NCBI GenBank assembly: GCA_030848705.1
Contig: CM061240.1
Coordinates: 16,449,001 to 16,513,000, forward strand
Source: Heracleum sosnowskyi
Taxonomy: Eukaryota; Streptophyta; Magnoliopsida; Apiales; Apiaceae
Length of the DNA stretch: 64,000 bases
Direction: 5' to 3'
Notes under the pieces: model-generated
Seen by the model: only the letters and a program-made list of their open reading frames with translations
Databases searched by the model: none
Told to the model about the DNA's origin: nothing
Shown: piece after piece, positions 1-11,884 of the stretch
How the letters are laid out: every line of letters begins with the position of its first letter
Numbering within the stretch: the first letter of the stretch is position 1
Position numbers and translations under genes: made by a program

Positions 1-1727
1 GGGAAGGCTCCTAAAGACAAGGTATTATTGAGGTTAATTGCTAATTTATTTATTTCATTATATCGTTTTGCTCATTGATATAAAATAATATTTAACTTAT
101 AAATTGTCTACCTCAATGCCTGACCACAATCTTGTTTTAAACAGATTTTTAAGAAGTACATTGAAATTGAGCTTCAACTCGGGAACATAGATCGATGTAG
201 GAAGCTGTATGAAAAGTACTTGGAGTGGTCACCAGAAAATTGCTATGCTTGGAGTAAGTATGCTGAGCTGGAAAGATCTTTAAGTGAAACAGACAGAGCG
301 AGAGCCATTTTTGAGCTGGCAATTGCTCAACCTGCACTGGATATGCCAGAATTGTTATGGAAGGTAACTTACTAACAACAAAATTTACCTCTTGAGATAA
401 TTATACATGGATTTATCCCAGATGCCTGTTTGGGAATAAAGAATTGATTTTAGTTAGTTTGTCTTGCATGGTTATTATTTTTTTCATGGAATTGCTTGGA
501 AATTTGCTATTTTTCTATGTAAAGTTAATTGAGGGGTATATATAACATATAAGTATGCACGGCTGTTCACTTTTATTACACCTGACTTGTAAAGTCATCA
601 TCTATCAATTTTGAGACATACTATATTGTAACTTCACTTTTTTTTTTATTATTATTTTTGGACCAAATTTAAATTGTTGTTTCTTGCAATCTTTTTTCTG
701 ATACAAAAACATCTTCGAGCATGATCCGGCTATGTTCATGATGTAACAGTATTAGGCGGATTTTTATTTCATTATTATTTATTGCATCTTAACATTCCTC
801 ATCTTATGGCAGGCATACATTGACTTTGAGATATCAGAGGGTGAATTTGAAAAAACTAGACGACTTTATGAGAGACTTCTTGAACGTACAAAACACTTGA
901 AGGTCTGGATCAGCTTTGCAAAATTTGAGGCATCTGCGATGCTAGAGGAGCAGGATCTTGAATTGCCTCAAGATGAAGCCCAGGAGTCGCTCCTTAAACA
1001 GCAGCTTCACTGCCTTCAAAATGCCAGAAGTATAATATTTGATATTGTTTAATTGTTGTAGTAAAATCATATGTGTACATAACCTTTCATTTGACTAGTG
1101 GAGACTAAACTTGTACTGTTTGTTGCATCAGGGGTGTTTGAGAGTGCCATCAACTACTTCAGAACATCTGCTCCTGACCTGAAAGAGGAAAGAGCCATGT
1201 TACTAGAGGAATGGTTAAGCCTGGAGAGCAGTCTTGGCGAGCTTGGGGATGTAAGTTTGGTGCGTGTAAAGCAGCCTAAAAAGCTGAAGAAGAGGAGGCT
1301 CATAGATACCGACGATGGTCCTGCTGGGTAAGTAACACTTTTCAATACATGTCTTCAGTTTCTGCAGCTTCATTATAACATGGTTAAAAACACAGACCAA
1401 TTTCTCCTAGAAAGATTCCATGACGGGGTTTAACTAGTCATATCAATATATAATATATATTTTTTACCAAGTCCTTTTACTGTATAAAATTTTAAGCTTG
1501 CATAAGAACAAACTTAACTATTAGCGCTATTACACAACTTATAGGTTGTGACACTATCCATCTCAAGTTTAATTAATCTATTGCTGACCATTAGAATGCT
1601 TAAATTTTGCAGTTACGAGGAGTACATCGACTACATCTTCCCTGAAGAAACACAGGCCCCAAATATGAAGATTTTGGAAGCTGCTTACAAGTGGAAGAAG
1701 CAAAAGACGTCCACCGATCAAGACTAA
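1..1727 (+). CDS. CRNKL1: Crooked neck-like / CLF1 splicing factor, 3' part (5 exons, 5' end outside window)
   Basis: This is the C-terminal 255 codons of a crooked-neck/Clf1 protein, a HAT-repeat scaffold of the spliceosomal Prp19-associated complex in the nucleus. Coding exons are 1-21, 145-363, 813-1029, 1132-1327 and 1613-1727 (stop TAA 1725-1727). Every intron has GT at its start and AG at its end, and the total of 768 nt keeps the frame. The translation contains back-to-back HAT helices with the family's aromatic spacing, such as YIEIELQLGNIDRCRKLYEK, WSKYAELE and YIDFEISEGEFEKTRRLYER. A lysine-rich stretch (KQPKKLKKRRL) follows, then the conserved end YEEYIDYIFPEE. The N-terminal HAT repeats lie upstream of base 1. 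No stop or frameshift is seen in the visible exons, so the gene looks functional. It is a single-copy type housekeeping gene with no TE inside these introns. Confidence 0.93.
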
Positions 1728-2460
1728 AAGCATATTACTACCTTTGTTGTATCTGAGTAAGGCATGAATGATGAAAAATACCACATGTTGCTCATTGTAG
1801 AACAACTTTCAGATAATTCATTTGCAAGTTATCTTTCATGTGAAATCAAAAGTTATTTTTGTGTTGCCGGTAGTTGGTGCTTGCTTGCAACATTTTTTTA
1901 GCTTAATTGATTTCCTCAGTAATAGAGTGCCATAAAGGTCTATTGCAGAAAGCAGTACTGTCTCTTCTTAGTTTATTGTAACTGGATGTCTACTATTTGT
2001 CAGTGACTTTGCATATTGTGATGTTTGAGCTCGAGTCCAAAGAAGGATTCTTATGTTCAGATGTTTTATCTTTGGTGATGGAAAGTGATAGAAGGATTCT
2101 TATGTTTAGTAGTTTATCTGTGCTGATGGAATGTGATAGTTTAAAATAGGTGCATAAATGAAAATATGTATTAGGTCCGAAAGCAATCATTTTTTTATTT
2201 TTAATTTTTCATACTATGTTAATTGTGAGTTTGAATTTCTCTCAGAGGTACCATGTTGGAAATTCTTATTTAAATGCTTAGTTTTTATACATGAAAATAA
2301 CAAAAATTTAATACAAAATACATGAAAAGTAATTTAAATGCTTAGATAATAGAAGGAATTAATTAACAAAAATGCTTATGTTTTAAACTCATGAACAATA
2401 ATTAACAGTATTCTAGGTCCCTGGTGAACGAATTTAACCGAGTAACAAAATTTTCTGGAT
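1728..2460. other. 3' flank of the splicing-factor gene
   Basis: This stretch holds the 3' UTR and AT-rich intergenic DNA. No ORF of substance is visible. The only clear structure is a short two-copy tandem repeat at 2041-2139. Confidence 0.5.
2041..2139 (+). repeat. Two-copy direct tandem repeat, unit about 50 bp
   Basis: Two adjacent units both begin GAAGGATTCTTATGTT and both end GATGGAA(A/T)GTGATAG, with a few substitutions between them. It is probably a simple local duplication in the 3' flank of the splicing-factor gene. Confidence 0.75.
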
Positions 2461-2469
2461 TGATTTACA

Positions 2470-2590
2470 ATTGTAGATGAGTTGTTAGTCGAGGTCACAA
2501 AGCTCCTGAATGTGTTTAGTCACTCACGGGTTGAAACCATTTGATGGCTTTGTGATGTTGCTGATTTAAATGCTTGATTTTTGACTCAAA
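2470..2590 (+). repeat. Small tRNA-like/MITE-like repeat, copy 1
   Basis: This is homologous to 5190-5310. Both contain TAGATGAGTTG(G/T)TAGTCGA near the left end, then a GGTTGAAACC or GGTTCGAAACC box that resembles a polymerase III B box, then ATGGCT(C/T)TG. The copy is diverged. It could be a SINE remnant or a small TIR element. Confidence 0.4.
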
Positions 2591-5189
2591 TAATCAAATA
2601 ACCTAAAAACAGAAGTTCATTGAAGAAATATAAATTATACAGCTACTAGTGACCTATTTAATTGATATCACGCTATATTATTATTCCGATTTGATTTCAG
2701 ATATCTGTTTCTTACATGAGAGTCATCTCCTTTTTGTCTTTCTTCTTATGTTGAGATGAGATTATTAGAATCAAACCTGCCTAAGCTTTCGACAAGTTAC
2801 AAGTCCATTATAATGAAAAGCCTTGCATTACATCATTTGTTACTGTCACCGGGATATGTTCTGTCGAGTGAGCATATCATTTTATTTTGCTCTTCTACTG
2901 AGTTAAAAAGCCAAATTATCTGAGAGATAGACAGTGAGCAATTCATCCACGAGATAAGCAAGATCATTCAAATCAAGCACTTGCTTGATACGGATAAGAT
3001 AATAATTAAGAGGGCACACTCTTCATCAGTGAATGTGGATGGTGTGGTGACGAGTGAAATCATCAGTGGCACAAACCTACAGACCAAGAAATGTTAACAC
3101 ACAACGAATCCTAGCAGGCCCAGACCCAGTGCGAGTATGTTCACAATAACTCACTTGGTTTCCGAGGAGATTTGCTAGCTTGCATTACAAATGATGCAGC
3201 AGTCATGGTCGAGTGTTAACAATTTTAGTGGTTACTCGAGCATTAGAGATCTGATGCAGGTCCGACCTAGTAAGTGACTATTGCAGGTACTTGCGGTTTC
3301 AAACAGATTGCACTCTCTATCAGCTTGAAAATGGAAGGGAAATGAGCCGGACTGTTACGTTTTCACAATATGAATGTACACAACAGAATCATTAGTCGCA
3401 CAAAACCTACAGAGCAAGGACTGAAGGTCCAGTGAGCTGATGATCACTAAAATTCACTTATCTTCTCTTATAGATTCCCTGGCATGCATCATAAATGATA
3501 CAGCAGTCATGGTTTAAGTGTTATCAACGAGAAACTATGAAAGTTAGAGTGCATGGTTGCCCAACTATTAAATTTATATTTGAGATAAGATGCAGGTCAG
3601 ACCTAAAAAGTGGCAAATTCTATACAAATTGGTGGGTGACGCAGCATTCAGAGTGGTCATAGGGAGAAATGTTCCCTAACAAATGTCAGGATCATTTAAT
3701 TCACTTAATGAAGCAACCTATCTGAACAAGGTAATGACGTTTAATTCACTAGGACTGTCGAATGCATCTCACAGAAGTAGTAGATAAATTGATAAACATA
3801 TGTTTTTCTGTAGAAAGTGAGGATCTGGGATGATATTTCTAGAAATTACTTACGAGGGATTGCTAATGACTATACAGATTCTAATATAAACTTCGTGAAG
3901 TTGTAAAACGACCCCGAAGTGCATAACTTTGCATTATGTGTGACTGTGACTTGTTGCCAGGGCTAACTTCTCAAATGAACACAGTGTCTCAAAAGACTCG
4001 TGAAAAGTTATTCACATATATGAAACACTCCCTCTATGTGAATGCAGAATGTAAATGCAGATCTGGTTTCTTTATTCATCACGATGTTTAAGGATGCTGC
4101 TGCTGCTGGTGCTATGCTACTTTTTTGATATGATATCCACTCTTCAGTTGTTTAGCCATGCCCGGCAGTATGAGAATAGCCTGTTTGTAATAATTCATAC
4201 GCCTTGACTTTGATATATAGTGCCAGTTTCTAATCTCCTAGTTGTGCAAGTATTTGTGGTTTCCAATAGAGCACAGTTATCATCAGCTCAATATTAAAAT
4301 ATGTGAACAGGTTGCTGTTATGTGTGGTACCATGGCTCTGTACTTGCGGTTTCAAACAGATTGCACTCTTTATCATTATCAGCTTGAAAATTGAAGGAAA
4401 ATGAGTTGGAGTTTTACGTCTGCACAACATGAATGTATACGATAAAATCATTAGTTGCACAAAACCTACAGATCATGGAATGAAGCTCCAGTGAGCTGAT
4501 GAAACATTTACTATCTTCTCTATAGATTTTGCAGTCACTTGACTCACTTCCTCTACACAAAGATTGTTGTGGTCTGTGGTTTTTCATATTAAGATGACAA
4601 GACCTCAGTTTTGTGTGAGAAAATTAATTCTGTAGGTAACTTGTTTCGAACAGAGCATACTCTTCTTTAGTATTTTTCTCTTTACACAAATGGTGCATCA
4701 GTCATGGCCCAAGTGTTAACAATTATAGTGGTTACTCGAGCATTAGAGATCAGATGCAGGTCAGACCTAGTAAGTGGCGATGTTTGTATCAAATTGCCGG
4801 GTCTATAAGTGAAGTTTTTATCACACAGATTGTTCTCTGAGAGGTCACTGGGAGAATTTTCCACTTACTGGAACCTTGAAAAATAAAGCTGGAGTAAGAT
4901 GAGATGTCTCGAGCAACAATACCAATATGAAATTCACAAACTAAATAGTAATATTGATCATTGTCGTTTTCAAGAAACCATTAAAGCCATTTTATACTCA
5001 CATTTTAAACAAGAAACGTTGCTTAGGAAAGTTTCACATTTAGATGTTTGTAAAATGGACTGTTACTTGTGAATTGTGGACTGTTTAATCTACATTTAAC
5101 TATAGCCAGATTATGAAATGGTGAAGAGCAAATGGATAAATTAAAATTTACCTTTATGACGTATTAAGATGCAAAATCAACCAAAAGTT

Positions 5190-5310
5190 GTTCAAGTGTT
5201 TAGATGAGTTGGTAGTCGACATTGTATCAGGGTCAATGAGTCGTGGGTTCGAAACCTTTCAATGGCTCTGATACCAAATGTTGATTACCTCATTTGGACA
5301 CTTGTTTTTT
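5190..5310 (+). repeat. Small tRNA-like/MITE-like repeat, copy 2
   Basis: This copy is better preserved than the one at 2470-2590. The left end CAAGTGTTTAGATGAG and the right end CTCATTTGGACACTTG are near-inverted repeats (13 of 16). The interior holds GGGTTCGAAACC, a good B-box-like sequence, and GGCTCTGATACCA, the reverse of the initiator-tRNA-Met primer-site word used by copia elements. No target duplication is clear. Confidence 0.45.
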
Positions 5311-6109
5311 TAATTATTCAAAAAAGAAACCAGCTACTCTTAAATCAATATCATCAATATAATTTTGTAGTGTCGTTTTTGACATCATAATATCTCAGAG
5401 ATAGACAATGAAGGATTTATCGAACAATCAAGACTCTATTGCAAGATAATTAAAATCAAAGCACTTGGTAGACACAAATAAGCACTTACTTGACTTAATG
5501 AAGCAAACTATCTGATCAATGTAATGACGTTTAATTCACTAGGACTGTCGAATGTCTCTCAAAAGTCGTAGTTTAATGGATAAACATGTGCTTTTTTCTG
5601 TAGAAAGTGAAGATGAGGGGATGATATTTATAAAAATTGCTTACAAGTTACGAGGGATTGCTCATGACTACACCGATTCTTATATAAACTTCGTGAAGTT
5701 GTTAAATGACCCTGAAGTGCCTAACCTTGCATCATTCAGGTTATCATTCATCAGCTCAATATAGAATGTTTCTGTGTGGTAACATGACCATTGCAGGTAC
5801 TTCAGGTTTCAAACAGATAAATGGAAGGGAAATGAGTTGGACTGTTACGTTTGCACAACATGAATGTATACAACAGAATCATTAGTCGCACAAAACCTAC
5901 ACAGCATGGACTGAACTCTTAGAGGATGCGAGCCTGTGATAAACTGGAGTAAAATGAAATGCATAGAGCAACAATCCCATTATCGAAAGTCACAAACTCA
6001 ATAGAATTGCCAATCATAATTGGTTACTTGGAAACCATTTGGAGAAGGACTAACATAAGAATGAGTCAATGACTTCACTTAACTTCATTTGCATCTTCAT
6101 GTTAAATAC

Positions 6110-6320
6110 AATAACTTAAATTCTTACCAGCAAGTTATTAATAACAGTCAAACACAATAGCTAGAAAATAACGCACAAAATTTACATCGTAACAGAAGTC
6201 ACCAAGCAAGACTAGTTAGCTCGATTGTGTCCCTTTTTTGGTGCCTACTATTTCTGCGTACTCTGAAAGCCACCAAACAAGCCTAAAAGCTCGATCATGA
6301 CCCTTCCCCGTTGCAAGTAG
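6110..6320 (-). repeat. Degenerate partial copies of the 3' end of the CHCH gene
   Basis: At about 6190-6250 and again at about 6265-6325 the sequence resembles 7735-7830, the end and 3' flank of the CHCH gene. Shared words include CACCAAGCAAGACT and CTCGAT(C/T)(A/G)TG(A/T)CCC. These are short, diverged fragments in the same orientation and cannot encode the protein. Confidence 0.5.
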
Positions 6321-7220
6321 AAATAACAATTTACTGATAGAAAGTAGGTAGTTTAAAATAGGAGGCCGTTCCGTAAATGAGAATAAGCATTAAGGCATGT
6401 GAGCAGCCATATCATCCACTATTACTTTCATAAAATTTGGAAATATACAACAGTACAGATTCATATTATTAAGCATAAAGCAGTGAGTACGATGAAAAAA
6501 TAATTAGAGTTACTAAGGCTACACGCCTTCACAACTGATTGTAACAAGTACATGTCCATCAAGTGTGCATCTCAGAGATACAGTGAGGAAACTATCGAAC
6601 AAACAACACTGCATTGTAAGACAATTCAAAACAAAGCACTTACTTAGACGCAGATAAGCAAGTCAAAGAACGGTCCGGCACACCCCTACTATACAAAGCC
6701 GCCCCCCGGCCCCAACTCACCACCAACTTAATGAAGCAAACTATCTGAACAATGTAATGACGTTTAATCCGTCTAGGACAGTAAAATGTGCCTTTAAAAA
6801 GTCCTCGTTTAATTGAAAAAAATATACTTGTGTGTCGAAAGTGAAGAATTGGACGATGATCGTAAACATTGACTGTGAGGGATTCCTCATGACTCTACGC
6901 ATTCTTACATTTAATTTGTCAAGTTGTTAACAACTCTGAAGTGCCTAACTTAGTATGATGTGTGATTTGTTTCAAGGGCCAAGTATAATACTGCTCCAGT
7001 CATCAATCTCAGAAACCTAAGCATGGAAATGATGGAATGCAGATCCAGTGAGCTGATGATCACTATAAAATTCAGTTGTATTCACTCTATATTCCCTAGC
7101 ATGCATTATAAATGATACAGCAGTCATGGTTGAACTGTCAACGATGATAGACTACTAAAGTTATAGTAATTATTAGGTCAGACCTAATAAGTGGCAACAC
7201 CATATCAAATTGCCAGGATG

Positions 7221-7789
7221 CAGCTTTCAGAGTGGTCATAGAAAGAAATGTGCACTAACAAAGCTTAGATTCCTAATCAACCTGGGAGAAAAATCGAGCT
7301 CTCTAGATCAATGAGACCATCAGCAAAATACAAACTTATATATAGATGGTATTGAGGAATAAAATATAGGGCAGTTTAGTCATTGTAGTTGAATACATTA
7401 GGCTCCATATAAAGCCTCACTTAGTTTCACTTTTAGATACATGATTAATTTGCAATTTGCAATGTAGTCTTGGGGAAGAGATAGCTATATTCTATAAATA
7501 AATATTTCTTTTTCTCTTGTTTTATCCTCAATTCTTCTTCCTTATTCATCCATAAAGTTTTAGATAAATTTGTATTGTGTTTGTTATCAGATGGTTAAAC
7601 AGTATGCCATTGCATCGTTTCGATGAGGGATTAAATTGTTAACTTCACAATGAATTTGTAATTTCATCTAACATACATTTTCTTAAATGATCGCCAACAG
7701 GTTCTTCAACAACAGTAAATCATTACTAGAACATAGTGAACAAAATGTAACATCATAACAAAATTCACCAAGCAAGACTTAAATCTCGA
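7221..7789. other. AT-rich 3' flank of the CHCH gene
   Basis: No ORF or clear repeat is visible here. It probably contains the 3' UTR of the minus-strand CHCH gene near its right edge. Confidence 0.4.
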
Positions 7790-8342
7790 TCACGGCCCTT
7801 TGGTAGTGCCAGTAGAATCCCCTTTACTCTGTTCCGCCAGTGAAAACTTCTTAACTTTCTGCACAAGAAAAAAATAAATCTAAATAAAACCTAACTACTA
7901 GCCAAACAACACTAAAAAACAGTAATCAATAGAAGCCAATAACTACATCAACAATCTGCATTTCTTTAATTAAGTATCGCATACCTCGCCTTTTATACGT
8001 TGTTCCTATGCCAATGTTTTATCAATTTAATCACACTGCTAAAATGTTAGTACAATAAAAAAAAACATCTATATTCCTAGCAACAATATCGTTTACGTAC
8101 ATCTTACCCTCCCCGTACCCCGACCGATATAAGTTTGTTTCAAATTTAATAAAAAAATATGAAAAACTTAAAGCTAGGGGGTTTAATTGTATATGTTTAT
8201 GTACCTTTTGGAGAACGCAAGAGCGTAAGGAGTTCAAGAGAACAAGACATTTGTCTTGATCATAGGAAGAATCGGCGACACAATTGAGAAGCGCAAGTGC
8301 TTCCTGCGAGCAAACAGGTTCAGCTTCCTTTGATTTCTCCAT
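7790..8342 (-). CDS. Small twin-CX9C (CHCH) protein, two exons, 68 aa
   Basis: Exon 1 runs from ATG at 8342 down to 8205 (46 codons) and exon 2 from 7858 to 7790 (22 codons plus TGA). The intron is read on the minus strand as AAG|GTACAT...TGTGCAG|AAA, in phase 0. The protein has two CX9C pairs: CSQEALALLNC and CLVLLNSLRSC. It ends in a lysine-rich tail (KKVKKFSLAEQ) of the kind found in small plant CHCH proteins. Twin-CX9C proteins normally fold in the mitochondrial intermembrane space through the Mia40 disulphide relay, and many assist respiratory-complex assembly; the precise family member is not recognised. Only the first ATG at 8342 gives the MEKSKE start, because upstream in-frame codons lack an ATG. 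A telo-box lies just upstream. Confidence 0.88.
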
Positions 8343-8360
8343 CTTTTTCAATTTGGGGGT

Positions 8361-8369
8361 TTAGGGTTT
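8361..8369 (-). promoter_or_regulatory. Telo-box in the CHCH gene leader/promoter
   Basis: On the minus strand this reads AAACCCTAA, 19 bp upstream of the ATG. Telo-boxes are common near transcription starts of plant housekeeping and translation genes. That it acts here is inference. Confidence 0.55.
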
Positions 8370-8399
8370 TTGAGATTTTGTGGGGGTTTTGTATTTCTT

Positions 8400-9467
8400 C
8401 CAAATTACTACTATTTTAATGGACACTTTTAATTACAGGTCCAGTGTTTTTAAAATGGTGTAGAAACTTCCTAAAACAGCTGCCTACACTAAACCCAGGC
8501 CATTGTTTTTTCAACATAATCAGTTAACTCATACAAAACTAATTTCAATTAACTAATTATTCTTTAAAAACTAAAAAGTAATAAAACATGGAAATTAAAA
8601 CAAATAAGTAAGTCTATATACCGATCCAAGGAAATAAATATATTAGATGTGTCTTAATTAAAATAATTTAATTATTTTCATTAAAACAATTTTTAAATAA
8701 ATTCAATATAAATAGGTCCTAAACCGGTTCACTATTCATCAAAACTTCCAATATTTCGATTTTAATGCCCCAACTACTTTTGATACCTATTATTCAATTA
8801 TTTGTTTTAATATTTTATTGATTCGATTCATTGTAAAATTTAAGAAATTTACAGGTTGTTTTCAGTGGTAATTAGAATAATTAGACATGTTAAAATAGAT
8901 ATATAATATTATTAAACAATTAGCACCATTAAAATGCATTTTAAGATGAAGATGCTCACAAATTGTTTCAAGTAAAGTAAATTGGGGTTAAAAGAAATAA
9001 ATTCGTAGACCAACACAAGTAAATAAATCTTAAGGATGTTTTAATTAGAATAATTAAATTTGTTTTAATCGAAAAATGTTTGTTTTTCAAATAAGTAGAC
9101 AATTATATAGATTTCAAATAAATAATTCCCACTTTTTTTTAATTTTTTTGCTTTAATAATATTATCTCTGTACGATTTATTGATCTTATTTTTTATATAT
9201 TGTTTTATTAGTAGGAGAATAAATTATAGAAAAGAGTGCGATAAAGTATCTCAAGTATCAAAGCTTATCTTTTATTGTTACAAGTTCCTAAATTCAGTTT
9301 TCAATTATCCCAAAATTTATTAAAACGGATATTGATTTGGAATTATTTAAAATGTAATGGAATATAAATGAATGAAAAAGAGTTTAGGCCGAGGGATAAA
9401 TGAATGAGAAAGAGTCTGGGTCGGGAAGTCATGTTTGTTCGCGCGGAGGGTGCGGGGTGTTGTGCTC
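8400..9467. repeat. AT-rich DNA with a dispersed repeat
   Basis: No gene is visible. Segments near 8590-8720 and 8860-9060 share words such as TTTTAATTAGAATAATTAAATT and ATGTTAAAATAGAT with each other and with 46735-46960, so a low-copy dispersed element has left several diverged copies in the window. Confidence 0.4.
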
Positions 9468-9475
9468 CTCTTAAT

Positions 9476-10106
9476 TAGAGCTGACAATTTGATATACGAC
9501 ACGTGAACACGGTACGAACACGACACGGATAATTAGTGTTTGGGTACAAAAATTTGGTACACGAACACGAAAGTATACGAACACGAAAAAACACGAATAT
9601 AATTAGTGCCGGGTTTGGGTTTTCACAATAGGTACACGACACGAAACGAAAGTACACGAATTAATGAAGTAAATAAATAATTTTAAAAATATATATTATT
9701 TATAGTATTGCATACTTAGAAAATATATAAGGAATTACATATGAATAATAAATAAAAGTTTCATGACTAATTAGCAGTAAGTTATACATTTATATATAAG
9801 AAGTATACATTTATATATATAAGTTATATTTACAAATTTTTGTAAAATTGTATATATTATATATTTAATACACATTTCATAAAAATTTACATAATTAAAA
9901 TAGTTTTATAATATATAAATTTTAATTTAATTAAATTTATATTTTTGTTTAATGTACACGAATACGACACGTAAAGTACACGACACGTTTTGAATTGGAT
10001 ATGTGTTTCAAATTTAGTACACGAATCCAAAACGGGTCGGATATGGGTTTTACATTAATTACACGAAAACACGAAAGTACACGGCACGGTCCAATTTCCA
10101 GGTCTA
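9476..10106. mobile_element. Non-autonomous hAT element (MITE), 631 bp
   Basis: The ends are TAGAGCTGACAATTTG and, inverted, TAGACCTGGAAATTGG (12 of 16 match). The element is flanked by a perfect 8-bp target duplication CTCTTAAT (9468-9475 and 10107-10114), the length typical of hAT insertions. About 170 bp inside each end there are many short repeats of ACACGA, GTACACG and GACACG, like the subterminal binding motifs of hAT transposases. The middle is very AT-rich and codes for nothing recognisable. It lies almost against the 3' terminus of the next Helitron. Confidence 0.82.
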
Positions 10107-10117
10107 CTCTTAATGAA

Positions 10118-11804
10118 CTAGGCGATATATCCACGCTTTGCGCGATTTAAAAACTTTATTTTTAAATAGTAAAAATAATAAAAGTAAAGTTTTATTATGT
10201 GAAAAAGCATTAATAGCTATTTTAAGAATTTTTTTTAAAACTGATTCAAAACATTCACATAAATTGTTAGTTAAAATATTATTTTCATTTTATATCTAAA
10301 TTTTTAATAAATATTTAAATAAGAGAATAGAGAACCTAATGGGTCAGATAACTTCCCGAGATCTTAAGTAAAAATATATATAAAAGATTGTGCATATCAA
10401 ATATTGAAGGTATCAAAAACATAGGAGATTTTATTCATATCTCAAAAAAATTATCTGAGATGTATCTCATGTTCCTTTTTCTCTTTAAATAAAATAAAAT
10501 AACAATTTTTAAAGTCGATGCCCCTCTCGTGACGTAAATATTCAGTGTTAGTGTGAAAATTTATTAAGTTAGAATAATAATTTATCTTGGCACAATATAA
10601 AAAAAAACAACGGGTGTATAATTTCGGTATCGATTTAGTCGGCCGAGAAAAGGGTCGTTTGATTCAATTTAATTATGTTTGTCATACCGCATATGTAATT
10701 TTGTTCATGTGCAAAAGTGAAAATATAATGATATTACTTTTGTACAATGTCTAGATATTAACCGGAAATATATATATTTCCATAACTTATCATTTCCATA
10801 ATTTATCATGATTGGTTGTGTTCATGTGTAAAATTAAAAATATATCAATATTACTTTTGTACAAATTGTAGTAATCTATCCGAAAAGTTAAGGTATTCTA
10901 TACGACATTCGTCAGATTTTTTTTTTATAGTAATCTTAAATGAGAAATAAAAAAACTGATATAATATAAATAATTTTATCGTTATTTTACCTAAAAATAA
11001 TCTTATTTTTCTACATATAATAAATATTCTATAGTATAATAACAATAATTATGATGCCCGAATAAATTTTGGTAACATTTTATATAAACAAAATAAATTA
11101 AATTTAATATATATTTTATAGGTGTAATTAATGACTAATTAATATGCTATTTAATTCAAGAAAAGAATTTTAATAAAAAATTAAAAAAAAGTGAAAAATC
11201 AAGAAAAATATCATTAACGCTTCTGGTGCCTTTTCACTCTTCTCGCATTATAATATATATAGATAACTAAAAATATATATACTTTCATTACTTATCACGA
11301 TTGTTTGTGTTCACGTGCAAAATCAAGAATATATCAATATTATTTTTGCACAAATTGTAGATACTAACCGAATAATATAAACTTTCATAACTTATCACGA
11401 TTTACACAGCCACCGACAAAGAATTGCTCAAAAAGTTAAAGTATTCTATCAGACATTTGTTAGAAAAAATTTGTAGTAATCTTAGATGAGAAATAACAAA
11501 ATTGATATAATATAAATAATTTTATCATTATTTTACCTAAAAATAATCTTAAGTACAAATTATGAATATTCTATGCTATAATTACAATAATTATAATTCT
11601 CGAATAAATTTTTGTCAAATTTTATATGAACAAAATAAAGTAAATTTAATATGTATTTAACAGATGTAACTAATGAGACTAATTAAGATGCTATTTAATG
11701 CGAGATTGAATTTTAATAAAAAAATCAAAAAGTGAAAATTTAAGAAAAATATCATAAACGCTTATGATGCCTTTTTACTCTTCTGGTATTATAATATATA
11801 TAGA
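10118..11804 (-). mobile_element. Non-autonomous Helitron, minus strand, with duplicated 5' end
   Basis: Read on the minus strand it starts TCTATATATATTATAATACC at 11804 after an A, and ends in CTAG at 10121-10118 before a T, as expected for insertion between A and T. Shortly before the 3' end there is a small hairpin (about 10127-10145, GCGC-AAA-GCGT with a flanking ATC/GAT pair). A second copy of the 5' terminus starts at 11263. The segments below each start, roughly 10750-11263 and 11270-11804, are homologous, so the 5' half is tandemly repeated or one Helitron has inserted at the end of another. No Rep/helicase coding sequence is present. Confidence 0.65.
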
Positions 11805-11884
11805 TGCGTAAAACTCATCGTAACGACGGTGGTGTTTTGTCATTTTATAACGGACATGATTTTATTCACTTAAATGAATGTGTT

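Larger units (their letters stand above)
3055..7220. repeat. Array of diverged duplicated blocks between the two host genes
   Basis: Two kinds of block recur in this gene-free interval. Block A carries CACAAAACCTACAGA, then GAGCTGATGATCACTA, then TGATGCAGCAGTCATGG and CAGGTCAGACCTA. It is seen at about 3065-3290, 3395-3615, 4445-4790 (interrupted), 5880-5920 (left part only) and 7000-7200. Block B carries AATGACGTTTAATTCACTAG, then a stretch near GAGGGATTGCTCATGACTA and AACTTCGTGAAGTTGT. It is seen at about 3700-3960, 5490-5760 and 6725-6975. A third piece around GGTTTCAAACAGATTGCACT recurs near 3297, 4350 and 5808. Copies are perhaps 75-85% alike by eye and shifted by indels. The 70-codon ORF at 5552-5764 is one Block B copy; its sister copies carry stops, so it is not a convincing gene. 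The origin is unknown: an old segmental duplication, an ncRNA locus or a dead transposon are all possible. Confidence 0.65.

Noticed and set aside
3437..3520. Box C/D snoRNA suggested by GAGCTGATGATCAC in Block A
   Set aside because: A box C-like word is present, but I find no convincing box D or closing stem at a fitting distance in the copies.
5190..5310. Functional tRNA gene
   Set aside because: There is a B-box-like GGTTCGAAACC, but no cloverleaf, acceptor stem or anticodon arm can be drawn.
5552..5764. 70-codon ORF as a possible gene
   Set aside because: The same block at 3780-3960 and 6780-6975 carries stops and indels in this frame, so the frame is not conserved.
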